DNA from: Danxiaibacter flavus
GTDB lineage: Bacteria > Bacteroidota > Bacteroidia > Chitinophagales > Chitinophagaceae
Reading direction: 5' to 3'
Assembly (NCBI RefSeq): GCF_041060425.1
Contig: NZ_JAULBC010000006.1
Coordinates: 186,001-250,000, forward strand
Length of the DNA stretch: 64,000 bases
Of the stretch, positions 1 to 7,656 are shown piece after piece. Position numbers and translations under genes: made by a program. Under the pieces are notes generated by a model. The model saw only the letters and a list, made by a program, of their open reading frames with translations, did not search any database and was not told the origin of the DNA. Positions within the stretch are counted from its first letter, which is position 1, and each line of letters begins with the position of its first letter.

Positions 1-403
1 AAACATAGTGGCAGTGTCCGTTATATTTTTTATAAACAGGAATAATTTTTTGCGATGAGAAACCATGAATAGTAGTGACAACAGGCGTTTGGATGAGTTT
101 AGAATAAGTAACAGGCAGAAAGTCAAAATTATTGTGGATGATGTCAAAGCGATCGCTGTTTTCCATCAGGTGGCTTATGTGAAGACATTCAGCAACTTTT
201 GCATCCTGATCAGATTCTTCGTAACCTTTTTCGATAACGGACTCCAGCTTGCCGCTGGTAACAGAATCTTCCGTGGCAAACAATGTTACGTCAAATCCTT
301 TTTTAACCAGGCCCTCCGCAATGTTTGAAGCAATCTGTTCCCATGGCCCGTAGTGCCGTGGCGGTGTTCGCCAGGCAACGGGTGATAAGATGGCTATCCT
401 CAT
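1..403 (-). CDS. Glycosyltransferase family 4, N-terminal part (cut by window edge)
   Basis: The reading frame starts with ATG at 401-403 and stays open to base 1, so about 134 residues are visible and the C-terminal part lies outside. The N-terminus begins MRIAILSPVAWRTPPRHYG and continues with WEQIASNIAEGLVKKG. This is the usual first strand-loop-helix of GT-B fold GT4 enzymes (a PP-x-YG-x-x-E pattern that binds the acceptor side). Further in, FDIIHNNFD and VVTTIHGF match the second and third Rossmann strands. It starts only 5 bp after the stop codon of the upstream 756-residue glycosyltransferase, so the two are very probably co-transcribed. In Bacteroidota such pairs are often near GH130-type mannoside phosphorylases, but none is visible here. 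The donor and acceptor sugars are unknown. Confidence 0.85.
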   Translation of the reverse strand, partial: MRIAILSPVAWRTPPRHYGPWEQIASNIAEGLVKKGFDVTLFATEDSVTSGKLESVIEKGYEESDQDAKVAECLHISHLMENSDRFDIIHNNFDFLPVTYSKLIQTPVVTTIHGFSSQKIIPVYKKYNGHCHYV

Positions 404-408
404 AATGT

Positions 409-2679
409 TCAGCTGTTCGTTTTATCCAGCAATTTATGACTATATTGATATTCCAGTTCAAATGCTTCAAGAACGGTGAGATGAGAAATAATATATGCCA
501 ATGTGCTTTCCGCACCCTGGTTTCTGTTTATGCCGTTGGGCTGTAACCCGTCGCAGCAACCCTTTGTTTCAGGATCGTACAACGGAACCCGCAATGTGTT
601 TTCTCCCAGGAACCAGAGATAGCTGGTAAACATTTTTTGGATGTAAGATGTGTCATGAGTAAGCTGGTAAGCCTGGAAATAGACAAGCACCATCGCCATC
701 ACTTCAATAGCTTGTTGATCAAATACCGGTAAACTTCCTCCGCGATAATGCCAGCCATCGTTACCGACCGGACTCAGATAGCCTTTACTTAACGTAAGTT
801 CGTCAAGAAAATTCAGCGAAGTCAGCCCGATTGATTTTGTTTTTTCATCACCTGTTATTTCTGCCGCGTGCAACAATGCAAGTGGAAAAATACCGTTGTC
901 ATAAGTAAGTTTTTCTTCAAACCACTCCCAGTCGTCATCTGCATTACGTTCATATGCAGTAATAAGGGGAGCGCACAACTCATTCATCAGCGTTAACATC
1001 TCTTCATTGTCCGGATGCAGTTTTAAGAAATACGACAGACCTATGATGGCGTTAGCTGAACCTCTTAGATGCTTCAGCGATCTGCAATGAATGATAGATT
1101 TATAGAATAACTCTTCTGCAAACTCTTTATAAGAATTCTTTGGTGCATTATAAATAAGAAATCCCAAAGCCCAGATTGTTCTGCCGTAAGAATCTTCGGA
1201 ACCAACTTCATCAAGATATTCGCGGTTAAAGCTGAGGAAGTTATGGAAGTTACCGTCTTCTCTTAGCATATAATGTATATAGCTCAGGTAAACAGGCAAC
1301 ACACGCAGCGCTTCTGTGCTTTTGTACTGCTGATAAGCCATAAGAGCCATAATCAAGGCCCTGGCGTTATCATCCAGGCAATATCCTTCTTTAAGATTCG
1401 GAATTCCATACTTAGCGTGTTGAACTATTCCGGTGTCATCCGTCATTCGCAATGCATGTTCCATGCTGAATGCCGGCATCAGTTCAAGATTGATCAGTAA
1501 TTCACTTTCTTCTTTAAGATCGCTCCAATTATTGATCGCTTCTTCAAAAACCTGTAAAAATTCACCACCAATCTTGGGCCAGCGAAGGTTAAGTCCATAA
1601 TTAAACGCCTTGTCCTTGATACCCTGCATCTTATTCTCGTTTTCCAACAGATCTATAATAATATTTGCAAGGCCTTCAGTGTCCTTAAAGTTAAACAACA
1701 CACCTTTGCCTTCTGCCAACAATTCTTCTGCGTGCCAATAGGGCGTTGATACAACAGCGCAACCCGCACCTACTGCATAAGACAACGTACCGCTGGTTAT
1801 CTGTGCTTCATTAAGGTATGGCGTTATATAAACATCAGTTGCTGCCAGGTAACTGATCAGTTCATCTTCACCAACAAAATTGTTGATGAACATCAGGTGT
1901 TTATCAACCTTCAACTGCGTTGCAAGTAAACGGATACTGTTTCTGTAAGACTCTCCGGAACTTCTGAACACTGCGGGGTGTGTCTTCCCAAGTATAACAT
2001 AAATAACATCAGGATGTTTTTTTACAATAGCGGGTAAAGCTCTGATCACTGTTTCCAGCCCTTTGTTCTTACTTAGCAAGCCAAAAGTGAGCAGGATCTT
2101 CTTATTGCGAAATGTGGGCAAATGCTGAAATGGATTCACAACAGGCAATTCAAAATCAGGCACGCCATGTTCAATAATACTGAGCTTATCAGACGGGATA
2201 TCGTAGATCGTTGTAAGGAAGTCAACTGCACGTTTAGTCATTACCACAATTTTTGCAGCATGGGTTGCAATTTCCTTAACAATCACTTTCTGTATATAAC
2301 TCGGGCTTTGCAGCACTGTATGCATAATGCACACAAGTGGCTTCTTAATGCGGTGGATCAGTGGCAAAATATAAATTCCGCTTTGCCCGCCAAAAATTCC
2401 AAATTCGTGTTCAAGCAGACATATATCAGCATCGCTGTTATTAATAAACTGGGCAGCATTTATGTAATCCTGCTGTTCTTCCTGCCTGATAATATATTTC
2501 ACTTCTTCGGGGTAATCATAATCTTCCGCATCGTCGCCATCGTGCATCGCAACAACAAAAAAATCATTTAGATTATTGTTGTTATTTACGTTTGACCAAA
2601 CTGCCTGTACAAGATTCTGATTAAAAGTCGCTAAGCCACATTTACGTGGGGGATGTGTAGAAATATAAGCTATCTTCAT
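409..2679 (-). CDS. Two-domain protein: GT4 glycosyltransferase plus C-terminal helical-toroid domain
   Basis: The protein has 756 residues. About residues 1-375 form a GT-B glycosyltransferase: it opens MKIAYISTHPPRKCGLATF, has an EHGVPDF segment and a C-terminal Rossmann half with TFGLLSKNKGLETVIRALP and a sugar-nucleotide site around VGEDELISYLAATDVYITPY. Residues from about 395 to 756 are a helical domain resembling (alpha/alpha)6-toroid glycosidase-like folds, marked by LDDNARALIMALMAYQQY, DSYGRTIWALGF, WFEEKLTYDNG and FDQQAIEVMAMV. This fused architecture is common in Bacteroidota. The activity of the second domain is not established; it could process or bind the glycan made by the first. 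There is no signal peptide, so it acts in the cytoplasm. It precedes a second GT4 gene with a 5-bp gap, suggesting sequential steps of one glycan pathway. Confidence 0.85.
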   Translation of the reverse strand: MKIAYISTHPPRKCGLATFNQNLVQAVWSNVNNNNNLNDFFVVAMHDGDDAEDYDYPEEVKYIIRQEEQQDYINAAQFINNSDADICLLEHEFGIFGGQSGIYILPLIHRIKKPLVCIMHTVLQSPSYIQKVIVKEIATHAAKIVVMTKRAVDFLTTIYDIPSDKLSIIEHGVPDFELPVVNPFQHLPTFRNKKILLTFGLLSKNKGLETVIRALPAIVKKHPDVIYVILGKTHPAVFRSSGESYRNSIRLLATQLKVDKHLMFINNFVGEDELISYLAATDVYITPYLNEAQITSGTLSYAVGAGCAVVSTPYWHAEELLAEGKGVLFNFKDTEGLANIIIDLLENENKMQGIKDKAFNYGLNLRWPKIGGEFLQVFEEAINNWSDLKEESELLINLELMPAFSMEHALRMTDDTGIVQHAKYGIPNLKEGYCLDDNARALIMALMAYQQYKSTEALRVLPVYLSYIHYMLREDGNFHNFLSFNREYLDEVGSEDSYGRTIWALGFLIYNAPKNSYKEFAEELFYKSIIHCRSLKHLRGSANAIIGLSYFLKLHPDNEEMLTLMNELCAPLITAYERNADDDWEWFEEKLTYDNGIFPLALLHAAEITGDEKTKSIGLTSLNFLDELTLSKGYLSPVGNDGWHYRGGSLPVFDQQAIEVMAMVLVYFQAYQLTHDTSYIQKMFTSYLWFLGENTLRVPLYDPETKGCCDGLQPNGINRNQGAESTLAYIISHLTVLEAFELEYQYSHKLLDKTNS

Positions 2680-2770
2680 AATATAACCTTAACAGAGTAA
2701 ATGTTTGATTAAACTCCACTAATGCCATGCCATTTAGCAAGACAATATATCAGGAAGAAAGATGTTAATA

Positions 2771-3193
2771 TTAACGGCTGCTGGAATTGAGATACTTATC
2801 AATTATTTCGACAATGTTTTTGTAACTATTGGTCAAATGATCTGCTATTTGTTTTCTGTCAGCCCATACTATCTGTTCAATATCTTCCTCAGTTTGTGGA
2901 GTCAGGTTTTGATCGGTGACAGTTTTCATGGCGTACCAGTGAGTTCTTTTTATAACATCTGCGTTAGTAAATTTATCGAAATATTCGTGATAAGTAATTC
3001 CAACTTCATTCAATAAATCTAGTTGTTGCAACCCGGTTTCTTCGCGAACCTCTCTTAATGCACACGCTTCAATGCTTTCTCCTTCATCCAGCTTGCCTTT
3101 GGGTAAATCCCATTTTCCGCGTCTGAAGATCATTAGTAGTTCGTTTTTTTCATTTGTAACAAGTCCGCCTGCAGCAATAATGATTGGTTTCAT
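2771..3193 (-). CDS. NUDIX hydrolase
   Basis: This 140-residue protein carries a complete Nudix box at about residues 34-56, read as G-x5-E-x7-REVREETGL within the stretch KGKLDEGESIEACALREV. NUDIX enzymes hydrolyse nucleoside diphosphates linked to another group (sugars, oxidised nucleotides, dinucleoside polyphosphates) using metal held by the REUxEE glutamates. The N-terminal part (AAGGLVTNEKNELLMIFRRGKWDLPKG) is typical of short house-cleaning NUDIX proteins. The substrate cannot be told from the sequence. It lies upstream of the glycosyltransferase pair on the same strand with a 91-bp gap, so it may be co-transcribed with them, but the gap makes this uncertain. The start is the only in-frame ATG before the conserved first strand. 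Confidence 0.92.
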   Translation of the reverse strand: MKPIIIAAGGLVTNEKNELLMIFRRGKWDLPKGKLDEGESIEACALREVREETGLQQLDLLNEVGITYHEYFDKFTNADVIKRTHWYAMKTVTDQNLTPQTEEDIEQIVWADRKQIADHLTNSYKNIVEIIDKYLNSSSR

Positions 3194-3227
3194 GAATTAT
3201 AAATTTTGGACTGGCTAATGTAGGAAA

Positions 3228-3548
3228 TCAAGCTTAAAGCCTAAAGCTTAAAGCGTAAAACTATTTACTGACTGAAAATGAGATTGTACTCGCAAACAGC
3301 TTAAAGCCCAAAGCTCATAGCTCAAAGCCCAAAGTTCAAAGCCTAAAGCTAAGGCCTAAAACTATTTGCTGACTAAAAATGAGATTGTGCTCGCAAACAG
3401 CCCAAAGCTCAAAGCTCAAAGCCCAGAACTATTTACTGACTAAAATGAGATTGTGCCCGCAAATATGTTTATTATAAAACAATTTATCAGGTGAGTTTTA
3501 TTTGAGTCGTCAGTTTTAGGCTTTAGGCTTTAAGCTTTCCGCTTTCTC
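3228..3548. repeat. Composite repeat: AAAGCYYA word tracts alternating with a conserved 40-bp spacer
   Basis: The gap between the NUDIX gene and pyrE is filled by imperfect 7-8 bp words of the type AAAGCTTA/AAAGCCCA. These tracts are separated by three copies of a near-identical segment of about 40 bp starting at 3261, 3362 and 3429 (each opens CTATTTACTGACT or CTATTTGCTGACT and includes GAGATTGT). Near 3518-3548 the word family returns in reverse complement (TTTAGGCTTTAGGCTTTAAGC), just before pyrE. The forward and reverse tracts could pair as a large imperfect stem. No coding potential is seen. Confidence 0.8.
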
Positions 3549-3550
3549 CC

Positions 3551-3558
3551 TATCTTCG
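3551..3558 (+). promoter_or_regulatory. Candidate -7 promoter box for pyrE
   Basis: The octamer TATCTTCG resembles the Bacteroidota -7 consensus TAnnTTTG with one mismatch. It ends 19 bp before the pyrE ATG, which would give a short leader. No clear -33 box was recognised, so this is a weak prediction. Confidence 0.35.
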
Positions 3559-3577
3559 TGGCTCTTAAAAATCACCT

Positions 3578-4210
3578 ATGTCTTCAAACGCAAAAGCAGT
3601 AGCAGAGAAATTATTACAGGCTGCAGCCATTAGGCTAAGCCCCGCAGCGCCTTTTACCTGGGCAAGCGGCTGGAAAAGTCCGATTTATTGCGATAACAGA
3701 AAAGTTTTGTCATTTCCTTATATAAGAGATTTTGTGAAGAGCGAAATGTGTAACGTGATTTTTGAATCATTTCCTGATGCGGATATGCTCGCAGGTGTTG
3801 CTACCGCCGGTATTGCCTGGGGTGCAATGGCTGCTGACCAGTTAAAACTGCCATACATTTATGTACGCCCGAAACCTAAAGAGCATGGACTGGGTAACCA
3901 GATTGAAGGCTCCTACGAAAAGGGACAGAAAGTGGTGGTTGTTGAAGATTTGATCTCAACCGGTAAAAGCAGCCTCCAGGTTGTGGACGTTCTCAAAGCT
4001 GCAGGAGTTGAAGTAATAGGAATGATCTCAATATTTAATTATGGGTTTGCGGTTGCTGACAAGGCTTTTGAAACTGCAGCCGTGCCTTATAAATCTTTAA
4101 CCAACTATCCCGCATTGATAGAGCTGGCGCTGGAGAAAGGCATTGTAGGCAAGGATGATGAGCAGATTTTATTACAATGGAGAGAAGATCCGTCGAATTG
4201 GGGAAAGTAG
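3578..4210 (+). CDS. pyrE: Orotate phosphoribosyltransferase
   Basis: PyrE transfers the phosphoribosyl group from PRPP to orotate, giving OMP in de novo pyrimidine synthesis. The 210-residue protein shows the PRPP-binding signature VVVVEDLISTGKSS at about residues 118-131, with the two acidic residues followed by STGKS. It also has the conserved early segment FTWASGWKSPIYCDNRK and the flexible-loop region YVRPKPKEHGLGNQIEG with its catalytic lysines. Length is normal for the family. It stands alone between two repeat-rich gaps, with a possible -7 promoter element 19 bp upstream of the ATG. It is cytosolic and acts as a dimer in known family members. Confidence 0.97.
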   Translation: MSSNAKAVAEKLLQAAAIRLSPAAPFTWASGWKSPIYCDNRKVLSFPYIRDFVKSEMCNVIFESFPDADMLAGVATAGIAWGAMAADQLKLPYIYVRPKPKEHGLGNQIEGSYEKGQKVVVVEDLISTGKSSLQVVDVLKAAGVEVIGMISIFNYGFAVADKAFETAAVPYKSLTNYPALIELALEKGIVGKDDEQILLQWREDPSNWGK

Positions 4211-4388
4211 GGGATTGGAGATTTGAAATTTGAGATTTGAAATTCCGACGATAAATCAGCTTCACGAAGTTCGGTCCGTTTTTTAAGAAACAGGATTAAG
4301 ACCAATAGATGTTCAATTAAAATTCAGAATTTCAATCAGGATCAATAATTTCAAATTTCAAATCTCAAATTTGAAATCTCAAATCTTA
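4211..4388. repeat. Inverted word tracts (GAAATTTGAGATTT type)
   Basis: Directly after pyrE, 4214-4243 holds words of the type AGATTTGAAATTTG. At 4348-4388 the reverse-complement type (TTTCAAATCTCAAATTTG) appears, so the two tracts could form a long A/T-rich stem around a 100-bp centre. This may act as a crude terminator between pyrE and the next gene, but no compact GC stem with a U-tract is present. Confidence 0.65.
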
Positions 4389-4399
4389 AAAAAGACCAA

Positions 4400-4819
4400 A
4401 TGAAAAAACTATTATTAAGTCTGCTCCTCGTGGCCGGCGGTTTTGCTGCGAAGGCTCAGGTAATGCAGAATAAGACGCAATGGGCAACGATAAGCGTTCC
4501 TCAGCTTAAATGTTGGGAATGTAAAGATCGCCTGGATAAATATCTCCTGAGAGAAACCGGCGGCACTGGTGATGCAGGAATAATCAAGTGGAACGTTTAT
4601 ATGAATACGGGCACCATCCGTATTCAATATTATCCCGACAGGATAACGCTGGATTATCTGCGCACTTCAATTGCCAACGCGGGTTTTGATGCTGATACTG
4701 TAAAAGCTACAGAAGACAGCTATAAATTATTGCCTCCGATCTGTAAAAGAAAAGAAGAGGGCGGTGGTCCGGAAAAAGGGAAGCCATGTACGATTCCGCC
4801 GGAAGACAGAATTAAATAG
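4400..4819 (+). CDS. Secreted heavy-metal-associated (HMA) domain protein
   Basis: The 139-residue protein starts with a clear signal peptide (MKKLLLSLLLVAGGFAAKAQ, probable cleavage at the AQ typical of Bacteroidota). The mature part has a ferredoxin-like HMA fold pattern: a first strand with VPQLKCWECKDRL, where Cys38 and Cys41 form the CxxC metal site, and later GIIKWNVYMNTGTIRIQYYP and DYLRTSIANAGFDAD, which match HMA strands 2-4. Such proteins bind soft metals such as copper or mercury. Two further cysteines lie in the polar C-terminal tail. No metal transporter is adjacent (the CusA-like pump is 55 kb away), so its partner is unknown. It probably works in the periplasm. Confidence 0.82.
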   Translation: MKKLLLSLLLVAGGFAAKAQVMQNKTQWATISVPQLKCWECKDRLDKYLLRETGGTGDAGIIKWNVYMNTGTIRIQYYPDRITLDYLRTSIANAGFDADTVKATEDSYKLLPPICKRKEEGGGPEKGKPCTIPPEDRIK

Positions 4820-5086
4820 TGAATGGTCAATAGTGAATAGTGAAAGGTGGAAATGGCTTTGTTTAATTGAAAATTGAAAGTTCCTGCCCGACTGACGTCG
4901 TTCAGGCGGGGACAATTGAAATGTGCGGATGAGTGAATATGCGAATGTGCAAATGGATTTAATTGAAAATTGAAAGTTGATAATTGAAAATTTCGGTAAA
5001 GAGCAATTCTGATAGTTATAGCAGCCGCAGAATGGGTTAACTCCTCTGTGGCTGTTTTTTTGCGATCCGATAGAAGTTAGTTGCTC
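4820..5086. repeat. Mixed word repeats and a GC-rich imperfect palindrome
   Basis: This non-coding stretch mixes several word families: GTGAATGGTCAATAGTGAATAG at the start, AATTGAAAATTGAAAG at 4865-4880 and 4963-4992, and AATGTGCGAATG-type words at 4919-4957. At 4883-4910 there is an imperfect GC-rich palindrome (CCTGCCCG ... CAGGCGGG), a dispersed element seen again at 34046-34067. No gene is supported here. Confidence 0.6.
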
Positions 5087-5411
5087 CAACCAATCAACCC
5101 GCCTGCATCTTTCACTATTGACTATTGACTATTCACTTTTTTTATTGCAGAACCGATTCAATGCAAGATGCCGCAACCAATCAACCTGCCAGCATCCTTC
5201 ACTATTGACTATTCACTATTCACTTTTTTTATTGCAGAACCGATCCAGTGTAAGTCACCGCAACTGATCAGCCTGCCTGCATCCTTCACTATTGACTATT
5301 CACTTTTTTTATTGCAGAACCGATCCAATGTAAGTTGCCACAATTAATCAACCTGCTTGCATCTTTCACTTTTGACCATTCACTATTGACTTTTTGATTA
5401 TTCACCATTCA
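5087..5411. repeat. Tandem repeat, four units of 87, 87, 80 and about 71 bp
   Basis: Units begin at 5087, 5174, 5261 and 5341. Each holds a conserved part (CAACCAATCAACCTGCCTGC, then later TTTTTATTGCAGAACCGAT) and an internal short-word tract of the type ACTATTGACTATTCACT, whose copy number differs between units and explains most of the length differences. The last unit is diverged and ends at the stop codon of the next minus-strand gene. Confidence 0.88.
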
Positions 5412-6590
5412 CTACTTTCCCCTCAGGCACAAATACTCCAGCAATAATGCCTTATTATACGCCGTGCAATAAAAATAGTAGTTGAGCATGCCGTTGTTCA
5501 AAAACATTCTTTTGAACGGGCGTTTCATTTGTGAGCCTGCCCGCGCCTGGTAAAATATGAACTTGTCATCCTGCCGGGTTATGTCATTTATGTTTTGTAT
5601 GTCAAGGCTGTCGGTTTTTTCGCCGAGCCTGAGAAGTGATGTGTGCAGGATCACCTTATCCATGGGGATTTCGCAATATTCCAGTTCATCCTTGATCTGC
5701 TGAATTAATGTGTCTTTATATGTGCTGAGCTGCGGAATGTTGAAAGCGCCGATCAGTCTCGCCAGGTGATATAAGATTACTGGTCTGCGTACGTAGTAAG
5801 GGGCTACATATGCACCATCTGAAATATGTTCATTGTTTTTTAAGATCGATGCAATGAGCTCAATGGTTGCAGTATCATATTTCGTGAGCGGGATATTGTT
5901 GGCGTAAGTAAAGTATAACACGTTTGCATGCACGCAAAGATCAAAATCGCTGTGCATATTTTTTCCAAGGTAAGTGTTGTAAGCAGCCACATCACTGTAT
6001 TTCTTGTAGGTACTTTTGTTACTGCGAAGGTTGGTATTGGCAAATGAGTCTATGATGGCTTTTGCCAGGCGGTTGATGCTGTCGTTTTGCTGAAGCATGC
6101 TCATTAGAATTATCACTGTATCATCGGCGTCCTCCGCTGTAGAGATCAGTGATGTCATATTTTTAACCAACCAGGTATTGGGCATTATTTGCTTACCGGT
6201 GGGCCAGAAAAAATAAATGGGCTTGCCATCTTTATTTTGAAAATAAGGGTAAGCCTTTTCTGCGTTTTGTAAAATGGTGGTTGCGATCTGTTGCTGAGTT
6301 GATGAAAGGTATTTGCTGATAGTTTGCAGTGTAAAACAAGTTGTGCCGGTATAAAAAATGCCGTAGTCAGGTTTTGTGTTTGGCGGAAATCCCGCAAAAT
6401 GCCTGTAAGTAGGGAAGGAGCCGGTATAAAAATCATTGCTTGTTTCAGTTGATTGCATGCCCTGTATCTCGCTAAGAAGCTGAGTAATGAGAACGGAATC
6501 ATTTGTTCTTTTTTGCGAATACACACAAGCATATAAAAGCAACATCGCTAAAACTGCAACAAAACGGGTTAAGTATTTCCTCTGTATCAT
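5412..6590 (-). CDS. Exported protein with a class II cyclase-like DxDDT motif
   Basis: The 392-residue protein begins with an export signal (residues 1-27; AMLLLYACVYSQ). Either Cys22 is a lipobox cysteine or cleavage occurs before Gln26. The rest looks all-helical, with repeated helix pairs suggestive of an alpha/alpha barrel. At residues 153-160 it reads EDADDTVI, a DxDDT motif that in squalene-hopene and other class II terpene cyclases supplies the catalytic acid. Family members are usually longer (two helical domains) and cytosolic, so a true cyclase function is doubtful. It is the last gene of an operon with two class I isoprenoid-synthase-like genes, 28 bp after the previous stop codon, which favours an isoprenoid-related role. 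I do not recognise a named family. Confidence 0.6.
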   Translation of the reverse strand: MIQRKYLTRFVAVLAMLLLYACVYSQKRTNDSVLITQLLSEIQGMQSTETSNDFYTGSFPTYRHFAGFPPNTKPDYGIFYTGTTCFTLQTISKYLSSTQQQIATTILQNAEKAYPYFQNKDGKPIYFFWPTGKQIMPNTWLVKNMTSLISTAEDADDTVIILMSMLQQNDSINRLAKAIIDSFANTNLRSNKSTYKKYSDVAAYNTYLGKNMHSDFDLCVHANVLYFTYANNIPLTKYDTATIELIASILKNNEHISDGAYVAPYYVRRPVILYHLARLIGAFNIPQLSTYKDTLIQQIKDELEYCEIPMDKVILHTSLLRLGEKTDSLDIQNINDITRQDDKFIFYQARAGSQMKRPFKRMFLNNGMLNYYFYCTAYNKALLLEYLCLRGK

Positions 6591-6618
6591 TTGCTCGAAT
6601 TCATTTATCGGGTTTATT

Positions 6619-7599
6619 CTATAAAGACATTAACTGCCTGAGCCATTTTAACTGTATGGAGAGCTTTTCTGCATCACATATCAGTTCACTTCTGCTGCAA
6701 TTTTCCCATGTGAATGTTCCGCTTGTGTTAGCCTGCAATTTAGACAGGTTATTGAGTGATACCAGCGTCATCGCGAATAGAAACTGCGGGCGCCGCAAAA
6801 AGGCCTCTAAATTACGTTTCGGCAATGGTAACGCATTGGCGCGTAATATAAGTTCATCATACTCTGACAGAAAATATAGTTTCAATTGTGTTATGTCCGT
6901 ATAACTTCTGGGTAACGTGTAAATTCCTTTTTGTATGTCCTTATAAATATCAAAAATATCATTGCAAAGTTGCAGTAGAGCGCCCGTTTTATAAACTACG
7001 TCCTGTATTGCTTCATTTCGCTCAACATTCATTCCTGCATAGTAGAACAACAGCGAATAACCGCCTTTGTTGCGGGTGAGTGTTTTGTTTTCTTCAACAG
7101 AGATTTTACTGCTTTCCTGCAAAGCCGAATCTATCTGTGACCTGAAAACCTCTTCTGAAATGTTGCGGAAGAATTGTTTGTCAGGAACCGAGGATAGTAT
7201 TTCACGCCCGTAATGTGTAAATGCTTGCTGCATCAACGTATCAACGGACGTATTGAAAGGATCGGTAAACAAAGCATGAATTTTTTCTTCGCTTAACCGC
7301 TCAATATCAAAAAAGTCATCGAAGAAAGGTGTGACAATTCCAAGAAGCGTCAACAGGCGTCTTTCTTTTTCAGAAAGCGCTCTACCGTGCAGCCGGGCAA
7401 AACCATTCCCTATCACAACCGGGACATACAAAGCGTAGTACTTGAATATTTTATGGCAGAGGTAGGTGTCGAACTGTTCATGATATTCATTTTCCAGTTC
7501 CCTGAAGCCGGGCATAATGGTCTCTTCAAGATAACGGTGCTGGGCTTGTCTTTCTTTTTTAAATGAGAGTATTTCAGGGAACAGTAGAAAAAGGTTCAT
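6619..7599 (-). CDS. Class I isoprenoid synthase-like enzyme (first DDxxD paralogue)
   Basis: From the ATG at 7599 the protein has about 326 residues; an upstream GTG at 7635 is less likely. It is all-helical and carries an aspartate-rich DDxxD motif as FFDDFFD (GIVTPFFDDFFDIERL), used by prenyl and terpene synthases to bind diphosphate through magnesium. The second motif reads LCNDIFDIYKDIQKGIYTLPRSY. This is close to NDxx(S/T)xxxE of terpene synthases and to the second Asp-rich motif plus YLP segment of squalene/phytoene synthases, though here it is NDxxDxxxD. The product is not predictable. It lies between its paralogue and the DxDDT protein in one operon. No signal peptide is seen, so it should be cytosolic or membrane-associated. 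Confidence 0.75.
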   Translation of the reverse strand: MNLFLLFPEILSFKKERQAQHRYLEETIMPGFRELENEYHEQFDTYLCHKIFKYYALYVPVVIGNGFARLHGRALSEKERRLLTLLGIVTPFFDDFFDIERLSEEKIHALFTDPFNTSVDTLMQQAFTHYGREILSSVPDKQFFRNISEEVFRSQIDSALQESSKISVEENKTLTRNKGGYSLLFYYAGMNVERNEAIQDVVYKTGALLQLCNDIFDIYKDIQKGIYTLPRSYTDITQLKLYFLSEYDELILRANALPLPKRNLEAFLRRPQFLFAMTLVSLNNLSKLQANTSGTFTWENCSRSELICDAEKLSIQLKWLRQLMSL

Positions 7600-7656
7600 A
7601 AGTTTAATGTTTCCATTACGCACTGGTGAATACACATAGTCTGCGGCTTCAGTAAA

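Noticed and set aside
65..328. 87-codon plus-strand frame at the left edge
   Set aside because: It is the antisense of the partial glycosyltransferase, whose protein motifs are clear.
4727..5089. 120-codon minus-strand frame behind the HMA gene
   Set aside because: It overlaps the real HMA gene and word repeats; the protein is low complexity (Phe/Ser repeats).
5087..5411. Array resembling CRISPR repeats and spacers
   Set aside because: The longer parts between short words are conserved across units, units are 71-87 bp long and no cas genes are present.
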